Position numbers and translations under genes: made by a program. From positions 1 to 64,000 of IMG/VR virus record IMGVR_UViG_3300025012_000083: a stretch of 64,000 nucleotides of DNA; one strand, given 5' to 3'. The notes below the pieces were generated by a model. The model was not told the DNA's origin. It did no database searches and saw only the letters and a program-made list of their open reading frames with translations. How positions within the stretch are numbered: the stretch's first letter is position 1; each line of letters begins with the position of its first letter. Of this stretch, positions 1 to 8,903 are shown in pieces. This stretch comes from a virus.

Positions 1-481
1 AATTTATTCCCAATACTATTATTGCACCACGGCAACAAGCACAACCACCCTTATTTAATAAATCACTCTCTAGCATCCAACTTCCATCATCACAAAACCC
101 ACAAACATTACATTTATATTTATAATACTTTCTATTAAAACCATTACTATCTTTTCTATATTCTCTATCCATAATAACCAAATCTCTCTTGTTGTCAACA
201 AACCTTGTTCCAATTTTAACTTTAAATTCGCTTGTCTTTTTTCCTAATAATTTACCTAATTTACAATTAGTAAAATTGCCATACTGGATTCTAAATATAT
301 CATGATTTAAGTATTGAATTTTTAAATATCCGCTTTTAGTATCATAACTAACAATTTCTATTTCACCTTCAATATCATCATAAATAAAATTAACAGTATT
401 TCCAACACTTTTTTCCCAATCAATATTTTTACCTCTATGTCTTGGTAAATTTTCTAAGAATATTTGTTTATTATTATTCAT
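1..481 (-). CDS. Homing endonuclease-like protein, partial (cut by window edge)
   Basis: The frame opens at an ATG at 481 behind a good ribosome site (AAAGGTGG) and is still open at position 1, so only about the first 160 residues are visible. The visible part has a beta-rich N-terminal domain, then a zinc-ribbon-like knuckle (KYKCNVCGF and GGCACC near residues 130-155), then LGIN. The same order and residues recur in the gene at 37771-39342, which continues into a VSR-like nuclease, so this is probably a second member of that endonuclease family. It lies downstream of the fibre gene, behind a terminator. Family membership is inferred from the internal comparison; the nuclease domain itself is out of view. 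Confidence 0.65.
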   Translation of the reverse strand, partial: MNNNKQIFLENLPRHRGKNIDWEKSVGNTVNFIYDDIEGEIEIVSYDTKSGYLKIQYLNHDIFRIQYGNFTNCKLGKLLGKKTSEFKVKIGTRFVDNKRDLVIMDREYRKDSNGFNRKYYKYKCNVCGFCDDGSWMLESDLLNKGGCACCRGAIIVLGIN

Positions 482-527
482 TTTATTATTTCCACCTTTC
501 TGTCAAAAAGTTTTATAAATGGATAAA

Positions 528-549
528 GAGCCGTGTGACAGCACGACTC
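528..549 (-). terminator. Intrinsic terminator after fibre gene
   Basis: On the minus strand GAGTCGTG pairs with CACGGCTC (one G-U pair) around a 6-nt loop and is followed by TTTAT. It sits between the end of the fibre gene and the start of the partial endonuclease gene. Confidence 0.6.
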
Positions 550-609
550 TTCGTTTTACCTAGAATCATTTTCGAACCTGATTATAGAACCATATTAAAT
601 TATTATTTA

Positions 610-2832
610 TTAACTAATTTGAACAATCTTTAAAAAATTACCTTCTGTTGCTGTAACTGTTGCGCTATCGTTAGAACAGCGTAATCCAATTTGTGTATCA
701 GCCGTACATTCCAATATGGCAAATGCTGGACTTCCTGTCCCAGCAGACCCAGACACATCGGCTGCATTGCCTTTTTCTCCGATATAACTGGATGTTGTGT
801 AATTATAAAATTGATAGCTTATTCCCATGTCATTTTCGTTTAAGAGTTGTACACCCATTAATTCAAAAACACCAGGATATAATTCGTATCTTCCACCACC
901 CATATTGGTTTTGATCCCATTTGATACAACGCCTGAACTAAAGTTAAGCAATGTATTGGCAGCTGGATTAACTGCTACAACATTTGAAGCTTTTAGATAT
1001 GCAAGGTTACTAATTTTATCCCATCTTGTGCCGTTGTATACATATTTACCTTTAGATGCATCGGTCTGATATACTTCCATTCCCTCAACTGCCACTAACG
1101 CCAATCTTTGTGCTTTTGTAATTCCACCAACTATTGGTAAAGTTAAAGTCTTATTACTTAATGTCTGTGTATCAGTTGTTCCAACAATATCTCCACTAGG
1201 CAATGATTTTCCACTATCAGCAACAGTATCTCCTGTTGTACCAGACCAAGTTACAATATTTCCACTAACATTATTAGCTATTTTCTTTAATTGTGCATCG
1301 TTAGTAACATTTCCTAATCCTACATCACCTTTTGCTAAAGTAACATCACCAGTTTTACCAGAAACAGAAGTAACTGCTTCATAAGCATCTACTTTGTCCC
1401 AAATAGTACCATTAGATACAATCCAATCTCCAATTGTCCAATCTGAAATACCATCAATTAATGTGTTACCTGCCGTATTAACCTTATAGTACCAACCTTT
1501 ATTTAAAGTTGATGCTGTAGGAATAGCAGGAGTATTCGTATTGGCATTCCAAAGTGATTGAAAATTTAATCCTCCTAATATAGCATCTGGAATTTGAGAT
1601 GTATTCAATTTTCCACTATTATCTAAAGTGGCAACACCGTCAGCAACGCCAAATTCATTACGTCTAATTTGCTCATGGTTAGTTACGTTATTAAGTCCAA
1701 CTGCTATCGTACCGCTAACATCTGGGAAATCATAAACTCTTATATTATTAGAAGTAATATTAGAGGTATCAAACTGTGCTTGTTTAGTAGCATTTACAGA
1801 ATCTCGTATTAAAGTTGTATTTTTTATTGAATTAAACTCAACGTCATCATCAGTATTAATTGGTTGATCTGAGTGATAATAATTTCCTAAACTTGCATTA
1901 CCACCAAATAATTCAGTTAATCCATTATGACTTGTTATAATAGATGGTGCAAATTTTGATGTAAACGCATTATCTATTTGAGTTGCAATATCAGCACCTT
2001 TTTGAACAATAATACGGCCAAGAAGCATTCCTGTAGAAGAAATTCCAGCAGGAATATTATTAGGTAATTGAGAAGCATTTGCTGTATTTAAATCGTAATC
2101 TCCATTACTAAGAAAAACTACAATTTCCTTACTATTTCCTATCATGCGAAATATCCAGTTTACAGCATAATTACCATCTGTTAAAGTTGATAATCCTGTC
2201 CCTGAATCAAATTGTGTATTATTATATTGAGTAATAGCGGTATTAAGCCAAGTACCTGTAGCATCTGTATAAAATAATTTACAAATATCAGTAGAAGAAT
2301 CAACTGATTGCATAGAATTTCTATAAACGCCTTGCCATATAATGCCAGAAGAAACAATAATTGAACGAGTTGCTTCTTCTCCTAAATTTAATCCAGACAC
2401 TCTTGCAAAACGATCTGCTTGAGTAAGGCGAGTGTGAATCTTGTTTGCAAGTCCATTTCCTGGGGAGTCCCAATCTATGTAAGATAAGTTATCACCATCT
2501 CTAGTGACGGTGTAAACAGGACATATGTTAGAACCATTAAGTTCACTAAAATCAGTAAGAGCGTTAATTATTGGGTTTCCATTATTATAACTTACACATA
2601 TATATATTATTGTATGCTCTGGTATAGATAATGTAGTCTCTGCTATAGTATGTTCTGTAATTAAACCAGTGTAGTTTTCTGTATGAAATAAACGATATGT
2701 CCCTGTGCCGATAGTTGCTGTTCCTTCTCCAATATTATATGTAATTGTTGGTTTAATTGTTGTACCGCATGATATAAAAGTTGTTGAACTATTTGATACA
2801 CTATTGCTACTTTTTGCACCACGTATAGGCAT
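610..2832 (-). CDS. Tail/virion fibre protein
   Basis: 740 residues, ATG behind GAGGTG. The composition (Gly, Asn, Thr, Ser rich, very few Cys) and the repeated motifs fit trimeric phage fibres: GLGNVTNDAQ near the middle, TQTLSNKTLT, NHEQIRR, and a YVYNGTRWDKIS segment typical of fibre shafts. No peptidase S74 chaperone domain is visible at the C-terminus. It ends the rightmost visible part of the structural block and is followed by a terminator. Likely role: host attachment or decoration of the particle. Which part of the virion carries it cannot be told from sequence. Codon usage matches its neighbours. Confidence 0.75.
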   Translation of the reverse strand: MPIRGAKSSNSVSNSSTTFISCGTTIKPTITYNIGEGTATIGTGTYRLFHTENYTGLITEHTIAETTLSIPEHTIIYICVSYNNGNPIINALTDFSELNGSNICPVYTVTRDGDNLSYIDWDSPGNGLANKIHTRLTQADRFARVSGLNLGEEATRSIIVSSGIIWQGVYRNSMQSVDSSTDICKLFYTDATGTWLNTAITQYNNTQFDSGTGLSTLTDGNYAVNWIFRMIGNSKEIVVFLSNGDYDLNTANASQLPNNIPAGISSTGMLLGRIIVQKGADIATQIDNAFTSKFAPSIITSHNGLTELFGGNASLGNYYHSDQPINTDDDVEFNSIKNTTLIRDSVNATKQAQFDTSNITSNNIRVYDFPDVSGTIAVGLNNVTNHEQIRRNEFGVADGVATLDNSGKLNTSQIPDAILGGLNFQSLWNANTNTPAIPTASTLNKGWYYKVNTAGNTLIDGISDWTIGDWIVSNGTIWDKVDAYEAVTSVSGKTGDVTLAKGDVGLGNVTNDAQLKKIANNVSGNIVTWSGTTGDTVADSGKSLPSGDIVGTTDTQTLSNKTLTLPIVGGITKAQRLALVAVEGMEVYQTDASKGKYVYNGTRWDKISNLAYLKASNVVAVNPAANTLLNFSSGVVSNGIKTNMGGGRYELYPGVFELMGVQLLNENDMGISYQFYNYTTSSYIGEKGNAADVSGSAGTGSPAFAILECTADTQIGLRCSNDSATVTATEGNFLKIVQIS

Positions 2833-2862
2833 TAATATTCACCTCACTTTATATTTAGAATT

Positions 2863-3180
2863 TTAATAGAATTGTCCAGACCATCGCAATTTTGTCCCTA
2901 AATTATTCATTACTTGAATAGATTTAATTCCTTGAAAATTATATTCTCTAGATTCATTTGCAGGGATATAAAGGATATATCCTCCAATATTAATATATAG
3001 ATTTGTATTTTCTGCTTCTATAAATAATGAGTTAAGATATACTTTGTTTCCATTAGAGTCAGTGAAATTGATTAGTTCATTTTCAGATATTGTTGTGTAC
3101 CATGGATCATAGTTAGCATCACCTATTTTATTTACTGGAAGACTACTTATAAAACCACTGTGTAATAATTGCCCTATCAT
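2863..3180 (-). CDS. Small structural-module protein, unknown
   Basis: 105 residues, ATG behind AGAAAGGA. No transmembrane segment or Cys cluster. The sequence contains LYINIGGYILYIPANESREY, which looks like a small beta-sandwich. It lies directly upstream of the fibre gene and may be a fibre partner or virion accessory protein. Function not recognised. Confidence 0.55.
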   Translation of the reverse strand: MIGQLLHSGFISSLPVNKIGDANYDPWYTTISENELINFTDSNGNKVYLNSLFIEAENTNLYINIGGYILYIPANESREYNFQGIKSIQVMNNLGTKLRWSGQFY

Positions 3181-3260
3181 TGTTTTATCATTCCTTTCTT
3201 TCTTTGTATTTTTTGTGATTTGAATTGTTATGGATGGATTTATTATATAATTTCCTAAAA

Positions 3261-3290
3261 CTTAAAACCCTTGTGGGAGTGGACTTTAAG
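3261..3290 (+). repeat. Copy of the AAACCCTTG repeat
   Basis: The 30-nt element starts CTTAAAACCCTTGTGGGAGT and ends GGACTTTAAG; its outer six bases are self-complementary (CTTAAA/TTTAAG). Two related copies lie at 27823-27904, next to the RNA polymerase gene. No gene covers it. Confidence 0.45.
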
Positions 3291-3346
3291 ATTTAGAATA
3301 TTTTATAATTGTGGGTTAAAATCAGTGTTTATTTGGAGTGGGAGAG

Positions 3347-3401
3347 TAAAAAAATAAGGAGAAAAGAGAAGTTTTTTAATTTCTTCTGCTTCTCTCCTTA
3401 T
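3347..3401 (-). terminator. Intrinsic terminator after tail-tube operon
   Basis: On the minus strand ATAAGGAGAGAAG pairs with CTTCTC...TCCTTAT (small bulge) around a roughly 17-nt loop, followed by seven T. It closes the transcript ending with the 80-residue protein at 3409-3651. Confidence 0.75.
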
Positions 3402-3408
3402 TAACTTA

Positions 3409-3651
3409 TTATTTCTTAATTATTTTAATATCATCTTTAACTTCTTCTTTCAACAATTCCTCCCAATTACCATCAATAGGTTTAAATAATTGAATTAATA
3501 CATCATACTCAATATCTATCCTTTTATCTCCACCATCAATATACAATTTCTTATTGTCTAAACCAATCGTATAAATAATATCCATTCTAATTTCCAGTGG
3601 AGGAGAAGCAGGGTGGAGATATTGAATTTTTATGCCTTTCAATTTTTCCAT
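3409..3651 (-). CDS. Small protein after the tail tube, unknown
   Basis: 80 residues, ATG behind CGAGGTAA. Alternating hydrophobic pattern in the first 60 residues (beta), ending in a Lys/Asp-rich tail (KDDIKIIKK). It follows the tail-tube gene by 42 bases and is the last gene before a strong terminator. In many phages this slot holds small tail assembly proteins, but nothing here proves that. Confidence 0.55.
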   Translation of the reverse strand: MEKLKGIKIQYLHPASPPLEIRMDIIYTIGLDNKKLYIDGGDKRIDIEYDVLIQLFKPIDGNWEELLKEEVKDDIKIIKK

Positions 3652-3692
3652 TTATATTACCTCGATTTTTAATTATTTTATATTTATGCTAA

Positions 3693-4487
3693 TTAAACAC
3701 TTTCTCCAAGCACAGTAGTCTCAAAGAACACTTTATCATTTCCACTTGTTACAGGGAATAAATCATATTCAAATGGAATTTCTGTTGCTTTATCGCTTGC
3801 AAATGTCCACTCAAATCCCGGCTTTACTTTAGCTTTCTTGATATCAAATTTAACTGGATATGTAAGACCATCTGATTCATCTACTGCCAAAGCATCTCCT
3901 GTAATACGAACATATCCTGGGAAATTATTTGCTGTAATGGTCATCTTCTTAGCTAAAGCAGTAGAAGTATAATCATAAACACAAAGGAATTTAGTTCCAA
4001 TTGCACCAGTTGTAACATTTAGAGTAACTGTTGCTGTAGAAATAGTATATTGATTTTCGACTGTTGCGGGAGTACCAACAATTTGTTCTGTAGAAATATC
4101 TCTGTTATTTAATAATTTATAGATTTTTAAACTCCCATTTACAGGTGTTTGAGCTAGTGTCATAGTTCCAGCAACAGTAATAGTAATTACTTCTCTTTTA
4201 GGAACTTGCGTAGCACCAGTGACTAATGCTTTACCTGTCATACTAGTTAAAGCAGATGTATCAAGCAATGGAAGTGTTGCCTTAAATGTTGCATCTTTGC
4301 TATGATCCATGCTTAAAAGTTTATAATTTCCCTGCCCACCACGTATATCTAATCTTTCTCCTGTAGTAGCAACAGATGAATCTTTTGCATAATCAACAAA
4401 AAATTGAACTGCACCACCAACGCCAGTGGCACTGTAAGTTTGTACTGTGTAATTTAAAACTTCTTTAAAAGCAAAAGTGTTTGACAT
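3693..4487 (-). CDS. Major tail (tube) protein
   Basis: 264 residues, ATG behind GAGGAGG. The C-terminal quarter (YVRITGDALAVDE, then KKAKVKPGFEWTF, then EIPFEYDLFPV) matches the pattern of siphovirus/myovirus tube proteins in Bacillota phages. The central part (residues about 80-180, Thr/Val rich, with TITVAGTMTLAQTPVNG) looks like an inserted Ig-like or beta-sandwich domain. Position after the tail-terminator candidate agrees. Acts as the tube subunit of the tail. The tape measure gene, usually next, is not in the window. Confidence 0.7.
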   Translation of the reverse strand: MSNTFAFKEVLNYTVQTYSATGVGGAVQFFVDYAKDSSVATTGERLDIRGGQGNYKLLSMDHSKDATFKATLPLLDTSALTSMTGKALVTGATQVPKREVITITVAGTMTLAQTPVNGSLKIYKLLNNRDISTEQIVGTPATVENQYTISTATVTLNVTTGAIGTKFLCVYDYTSTALAKKMTITANNFPGYVRITGDALAVDESDGLTYPVKFDIKKAKVKPGFEWTFASDKATEIPFEYDLFPVTSGNDKVFFETTVLGESV

Positions 4488-4508
4488 TTTATTACCTCCT
4501 CGTTTTAA

Positions 4509-5255
4509 TTATATTAGTCTTATTTTACTAAACCAGTTTTCTAGTTTAATATCCTCTTGTTTTGCTCCATGCAATAAACTTTGTATATCTATATCAAACT
4601 TATCAATTTTATTTAATCTTTTAAATTGATCTAGTGTTTGATAAACAGTTAATTGACCAATATTTAATGGGTTAATGTTATGATGTTTTGCACATACAGA
4701 TGAGAGAATATCAGAATAATCATATATTTGCTCATCATTTTTAGTTTTATTATATTTTTCTCTCATCTCTTTTAATTTTTTTGCCATTTGCTCTGCAATA
4801 GAATTAGCAAACTTCTCTGGTTCCTCCATTTGTATTCCGTTTTGCTTTTTTAAAATGAATTTTATATATTCATAATTTTCTTGGTGAATAAATTTTTCAT
4901 TAATAATATCGCCAACAAAAAAACATAATAATTCTTTTGAAAATATTATTTCCTTTTTAAAAAAAACAGATAATGCTTCTAATATTAATTGTCTGAACAG
5001 TTCGTCGTGGTAACTTGCTGAAATTAAATATTGAAATGTAGATATGTCTTGATCATTTGAGGATTCTAATAACATCTGTGTTATATGTTCTTTTTCTAAA
5101 CAAAGAATACTCAAATACTGATTATATTTACTAAATCTTATTTTTTTAACTTCACTATTAGTTAAGCAAAATAATTTACCTACATTCGGTATTTCAATAT
5201 AATCATCTAAAAACAACTCTATGTTTAAATCTAATTCGCTTAAGTTTTCAAACAT
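4509..5255 (-). CDS. Tail-module protein, unknown
   Basis: 248 residues, ATG behind TTAGGTGTCC. Mostly helical, with a segment SASYHDELFRQLILEALSVFF near residues 78-100 and a charged helix QMAKKLKEMREKYNKTKND around 155-175. It ends 21 bases upstream of the tail-tube start and begins 9 bases after the previous gene, so it is in the same operon. It may be a tail assembly factor, but I recognise no named family. Confidence 0.55.
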   Translation of the reverse strand: MFENLSELDLNIELFLDDYIEIPNVGKLFCLTNSEVKKIRFSKYNQYLSILCLEKEHITQMLLESSNDQDISTFQYLISASYHDELFRQLILEALSVFFKKEIIFSKELLCFFVGDIINEKFIHQENYEYIKFILKKQNGIQMEEPEKFANSIAEQMAKKLKEMREKYNKTKNDEQIYDYSDILSSVCAKHHNINPLNIGQLTVYQTLDQFKRLNKIDKFDIDIQSLLHGAKQEDIKLENWFSKIRLI

Positions 5256-5263
5256 ATGGACAC

Positions 5264-5740
5264 CTAATTAAATTCTGTAGTTTTATAAGCAAGATATACA
5301 CCACTATAATTTTCATTAATTGGGATGTCGTCCATACCATAAAAAGGTAATTTTCCTATACCTATATCCCTTGAAGAATTAAAAATTTCATCGATATAGT
5401 TTAAAAGCATATCATAGCGAAGCATTCCATAGTCTGTTCTCACCAACGAATTATGTGTAATGATATAAAAATAGATTGATCCATTTTTAAAAGTAATTCC
5501 ATCAGGCTTATAACCAAATGCCATTGATATAAATGTTTTTGCTTCTGTTTGGATAGTAGGTATGTATCTATATGGATATATCCTATCGTAAATCAAAGAA
5601 GTTACATCAAAATCAACAGGCAAAGGAATGTCTAGAAAATTATCTTCATTGTTAACAAGACATTTTACAATATTTTCGTTTTCAATAAGTTTCATTAATA
5701 TAGTTGTCTTGTTTGTACCTAGTTCACTAAATCTACTCAT
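5264..5740 (-). CDS. Tail terminator/completion-like protein
   Basis: 158 residues. Position (after connector and Ig-like proteins, before the tail tube), length and the internal pattern (YRYIPTIQTEAKTFISMAFG, then GSIYFYIITHNSL, then GIGKLPFYGMDDIPI) fit the head-tail joining/tail terminator class. ATG at 5740 with GAGGTGG upstream at a rather long spacing. Function inferred mainly from gene order. Confidence 0.55.
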   Translation of the reverse strand: MSRFSELGTNKTTILMKLIENENIVKCLVNNEDNFLDIPLPVDFDVTSLIYDRIYPYRYIPTIQTEAKTFISMAFGYKPDGITFKNGSIYFYIITHNSLVRTDYGMLRYDMLLNYIDEIFNSSRDIGIGKLPFYGMDDIPINENYSGVYLAYKTTEFN

Positions 5741-5791
5741 TTAATAAATATACACCACCTCTAAACTAAAAATTATTTAATAAACATTAAA

Positions 5792-6967
5792 TTACATCAC
5801 TGACCTCAACTTAATAACCTTCTCAACAATCTCACCATTTCCTACATCAGTACCCCTCAAAGTAACATAATAAGTATAACTATTACATTTAATCGAACAA
5901 CTATTCATACTCAAAGCACTTACAAAAGTATAAGCACTACTAGGCGTACTACCTGCAATAATTGAAAATATAAATTCTGCTCCTACAATTTCAACACCAT
6001 TATTAAATTTATGTGCTGTATAAATCTTAGTTGATCCTGATTTTATTTCCGTATCAGGTAAAATATTTCCAACCAAACTATAAGTATAATTATCTTGTGG
6101 CAAATCAACAATCTCAATTCCAATACTATCCTGAATCAAATTATCATTATCCATTTTACAACTAATATTTACATTCCCTACAGACAAGAAACTTACTAAT
6201 CCTGTGCTTGATACATTAGCGATTAGATTATTGCTTGAAGCAAAAGAAAACGAAGGAGATGTAATTAATGTTTCTCTATCTTTCACTTGAACATTTAATT
6301 GTACAGGAGTATTAATATCTGCTTGAATCGAATCTCCATTTAAAATAGTAAGAGAATATGATGGAAATACTTGTTCAACTTCGCTATACACCATTTTTAA
6401 AATTAACAAACCAGGAATAATAATATCATCAATATTTACTATGGTATAATTCCTCAGCCCAATTTTGAAAATGTAATTCATCCCAATTTGTCTAGTAATA
6501 TCAGTATTGCTTATTTGTATTGCAATTTCTGAATCTAAAGTTGAGATATACTTTTGTTCATCTAGACTTATTAGTCCTTTTGAGATTATGCAGGGGATTT
6601 GGTGGAGGGTTGATGTGGAAGAGTAAAATTTTAATACATTATCATTACATCTCTCAATAATACCCACATCAGATATTTTTGAAGTTGTATCACCGTTTAC
6701 GCAAATCCAATTCGAATTATCGAACTCAACAATTTCACCAATGCTTATAGTTTCATCAGGAAAACATAATAATCTCTTCCTGTTAGGATTCTTAATAATT
6801 GAACTTTCTTCAACAATACGAGTTTTTCTATCAATTCCACTAATTTTAACTAATTCATAACTTGTAGAATTTTCAAATTCAGTTGATACTAAATTCTTCA
6901 TGTTATCTGTAAACAAAGTTTTTCTATCTTGTCCTCGTCTTGCTTGATATTCAGTCCACCAAGTCAA
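5792..6967 (-). CDS. Virion protein with Ig-like (Big_2) domain
   Basis: 391 residues. The N-terminal half opens with MTWWTEYQARRGQDRKTLF; residues about 205-290 form a bacterial Ig-like fold (SYSLTILNGDSI, PVQLNVQVKD, ATVS-type turns such as NVSSTGLVSFLSVGNVNISC), and a second beta domain follows to the C-terminus. Such proteins are neck or surface decorations in Bacillota phages. Start: TTG at 6967, 11 nt after AGGAGG; an in-frame ATT two codons earlier is also within reach of the same ribosome site. Confidence 0.65.
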   Translation of the reverse strand: MTWWTEYQARRGQDRKTLFTDNMKNLVSTEFENSTSYELVKISGIDRKTRIVEESSIIKNPNRKRLLCFPDETISIGEIVEFDNSNWICVNGDTTSKISDVGIIERCNDNVLKFYSSTSTLHQIPCIISKGLISLDEQKYISTLDSEIAIQISNTDITRQIGMNYIFKIGLRNYTIVNIDDIIIPGLLILKMVYSEVEQVFPSYSLTILNGDSIQADINTPVQLNVQVKDRETLITSPSFSFASSNNLIANVSSTGLVSFLSVGNVNISCKMDNDNLIQDSIGIEIVDLPQDNYTYSLVGNILPDTEIKSGSTKIYTAHKFNNGVEIVGAEFIFSIIAGSTPSSAYTFVSALSMNSCSIKCNSYTYYVTLRGTDVGNGEIVEKVIKLRSVM

Positions 6968-7013
6968 TTTAATATCAACCTCCTTTTAAATTCTTACAAA
7001 TTATAATAGAGAA

Positions 7014-7036
7014 GGAGCAGAAATTAATTCTACTCC
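7014..7036 (-). terminator. Intrinsic terminator
   Basis: GGAGTAGAA pairs with TTCTGCTCC on the minus strand (one wobble) with a 4-5 nt loop, followed by TTCTCTATT. Lies just after the 91-residue gene at 7049-7324. Confidence 0.55.
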
Positions 7037-7048
7037 CTAAACAAAAAA

Positions 7049-7324
7049 CTATTCTTTTTCGCGCAAACCAATAACTTTTAAAACCGAACCATCCGCAGAA
7101 GCTTTATAATAAAAAGTTTTACAATAAGTTTCAAAATTTTCAATACTTGCCCCAGCGACTAATTCTATAGCGTTTTCTTCTGTCGTCAAATTGTCGATAT
7201 TAATCGTGACCACATTAGCAGACTCATTTTTAATTAATTGAAAAATATTTACCCCAAGTGCTACATTTTGTTCTGCTTGATTTGCCGTCAGTTTTTTGCT
7301 TACATATCCAGTTACATTTGCCAT
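7049..7324 (-). CDS. Small virion-module protein
   Basis: 91 residues, ATG behind GAGGAATAAAT. Beta-rich, no Cys motif, ends VLKVIGLREKE. Sits between the 127-residue protein and the Ig-like protein in the structural operon and has terminators on both sides, which suggests high, separate expression as for a decoration protein. Function is inference only. Confidence 0.55.
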   Translation of the reverse strand: MANVTGYVSKKLTANQAEQNVALGVNIFQLIKNESANVVTINIDNLTTEENAIELVAGASIENFETYCKTFYYKASADGSVLKVIGLREKE

Positions 7325-7429
7325 TATTTATTCCTCCTCTAAATTTTATTAATTATTTGTCTGTTTTATAATATAATTGAAGGAGGTACTAAGGCTTACG
7401 CTCCTTAAAATACCCCATAAATACAAAAA

Positions 7430-7451
7430 GTTAGAGAATAAATTCTCTAAC
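7430..7451 (-). terminator. Intrinsic terminator
   Basis: Perfect 9-bp stem GTTAGAGAA/TTCTCTAAC with a 4-nt loop and a T5 run on the minus strand, right after the gene at 7475-7858. Confidence 0.8.
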
Positions 7452-7474
7452 AATGAATTAATTTGCTATATTTA

Positions 7475-7858
7475 TTAAGTACCTATAGCAATCCATGCAA
7501 CATTTGCAAAAACATCTGCGGCAGCTATAGGTGTAACATCATTTACAGCAGTTGGTTTCCAAGATTTAATTACAATACTTCCTGCGGTTGGTTGACCAGT
7601 TTGATTTCCTACTGTACATGTGCTATACATATGTGTCATTGATGGATCTCCAACTAGAGAAACAACAGCATCAACAACAGTTGCCAAACCTGTTACAATA
7701 GTATCAGAAGCAGAACCAATAGTAGCAACTCCTCGTGCAATTTTATAACCTGATGCTACTCCTTGTGTCAATAAATTAATTTTAGCAGTTGTAACAGTAA
7801 GTCCATCAAGTACATTTAATTCTGATTCCGAAACTACTTTATAATCAAAATCACTCAT
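7475..7858 (-). CDS. Virion structural/decoration-like protein
   Basis: 127 residues, ATG behind AAGGAGGAAAA. Contains SELNVLDGLTVTTAKINLL, the motif found in many phage head-fibre and structural proteins, followed by an Ala/Val/Thr-rich beta region. Flanked by its own terminator, in keeping with an abundant virion protein. Exact location in the particle is not known. Confidence 0.6.
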   Translation of the reverse strand: MSDFDYKVVSESELNVLDGLTVTTAKINLLTQGVASGYKIARGVATIGSASDTIVTGLATVVDAVVSLVGDPSMTHMYSTCTVGNQTGQPTAGSIVIKSWKPTAVNDVTPIAAADVFANVAWIAIGT

Positions 7859-7908
7859 TATTTTCCTCCTTAACTTATATTAAATATTTTCTATAATTTT
7901 CTATAATA

Positions 7909-8346
7909 CTAATTCCCAGATTTATAAAACTTTGAATACAAATAACCGTCATAAAGATAATCATTAACTTTTAATTTTAACTCTTTGTCATAACTTAATT
8001 TTATTTTACTCATAGTACCTAATTGATCAGCAGGACTAAATGTTTTAAAATCCTTATCTGTTAATCTAAGTTTCAATAATTCACCGTTATTAATTTTCTC
8101 ATCTAACCAAACTTTGCGCATGTAATCAGCTAAAATCCACATTTCTTCTTCAGTTAATGTGTTTGTAAATGTTTCAGTAGTATCATCTCTGGTTAAAACT
8201 TGTTTGCATTTCTTAAATAATGTTACTGCCTTAGATAGAGTTAATTTATTTTCTACTTTCATTTGAACTTCTGTAAGAGATGTTAGATCAAAATCATTAA
8301 TTTCATGCATGAATTTTGGAAAAACTAAGTCATAGGATGTTCCCAA
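7909..8346 (-). CDS. Head-tail connector (neck) protein
   Basis: 145 residues, TTG start at 8346. The pattern YDLVFPKFMHEINDFDLTSLTE, then FKKCKQVLTRDD, then LTEEEMWILADYMRKVWL and LTDKDFKTFSPADQLG is characteristic of a helical neck/connector family in Bacillota phages. Gene order (two genes after the capsid protein) supports this. It would join the portal to the tail. Confidence 0.65.
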   Translation of the reverse strand: MGTSYDLVFPKFMHEINDFDLTSLTEVQMKVENKLTLSKAVTLFKKCKQVLTRDDTTETFTNTLTEEEMWILADYMRKVWLDEKINNGELLKLRLTDKDFKTFSPADQLGTMSKIKLSYDKELKLKVNDYLYDGYLYSKFYKSGN

Positions 8347-8360
8347 TTAAATCACATCCC

Positions 8361-8861
8361 TTATTTCTCATTCTTTTGTTGATTCAACTTATTTGCTTTC
8401 TCATCTTCTTTGATTAATGTTACTTTTACTTTTGTCCCATCTTCAATTGTATTAATTACTGAGCCTTTTAAATTGTCATAATCTTCGACAGCCAATTCAG
8501 CTAATAATTCTTTATTACCATTAGGGAGTTTTCCAATTTCCTCTTTTAATTCTTCAGAACTTAGATTTGCTAACATTAATTTTAATTGAGTGTGAAGTTT
8601 AATATCTTCATATTTTACATTAAGCCCTAGTGTATCAAATACATTCTTATCCTGAACATAAATATCACCAGTCTGAATCAAATCACTAGTATATGCCATA
8701 TTTTCTAATTCAATAAATGGTAATGTTGCTGGAGCACCAATTTTCAATAACGTGATAGGTCTACCATTTAATTGAGTCCAATAAATTTTGCCATTAGAAT
8801 TGTTAATTATTCTTACTTTTGTGTCTGCATCTATGGGTTGTATTTTAGTTTGAGTTGTCAT
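8361..8861 (-). CDS. Structural-module protein, unknown
   Basis: 166 residues, ATG behind AAGGAAATG. N-terminal 65 residues look like a small beta-barrel (KVRIINNSNGKIYWTQLNG), the rest is helical with a Lys/Glu-rich tail. It is 15 bases upstream of the connector gene. In related phages this slot is held by a head protein with an SH3-like start; I cannot name it with certainty. Confidence 0.55.
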   Translation of the reverse strand: MTTQTKIQPIDADTKVRIINNSNGKIYWTQLNGRPITLLKIGAPATLPFIELENMAYTSDLIQTGDIYVQDKNVFDTLGLNVKYEDIKLHTQLKLMLANLSSEELKEEIGKLPNGNKELLAELAVEDYDNLKGSVINTIEDGTKVKVTLIKEDEKANKLNQQKNEK

Positions 8862-8903
8862 TTTATTTAATCATTTCCTTTATATTTATTTTCTTGTTTG
8901 AAT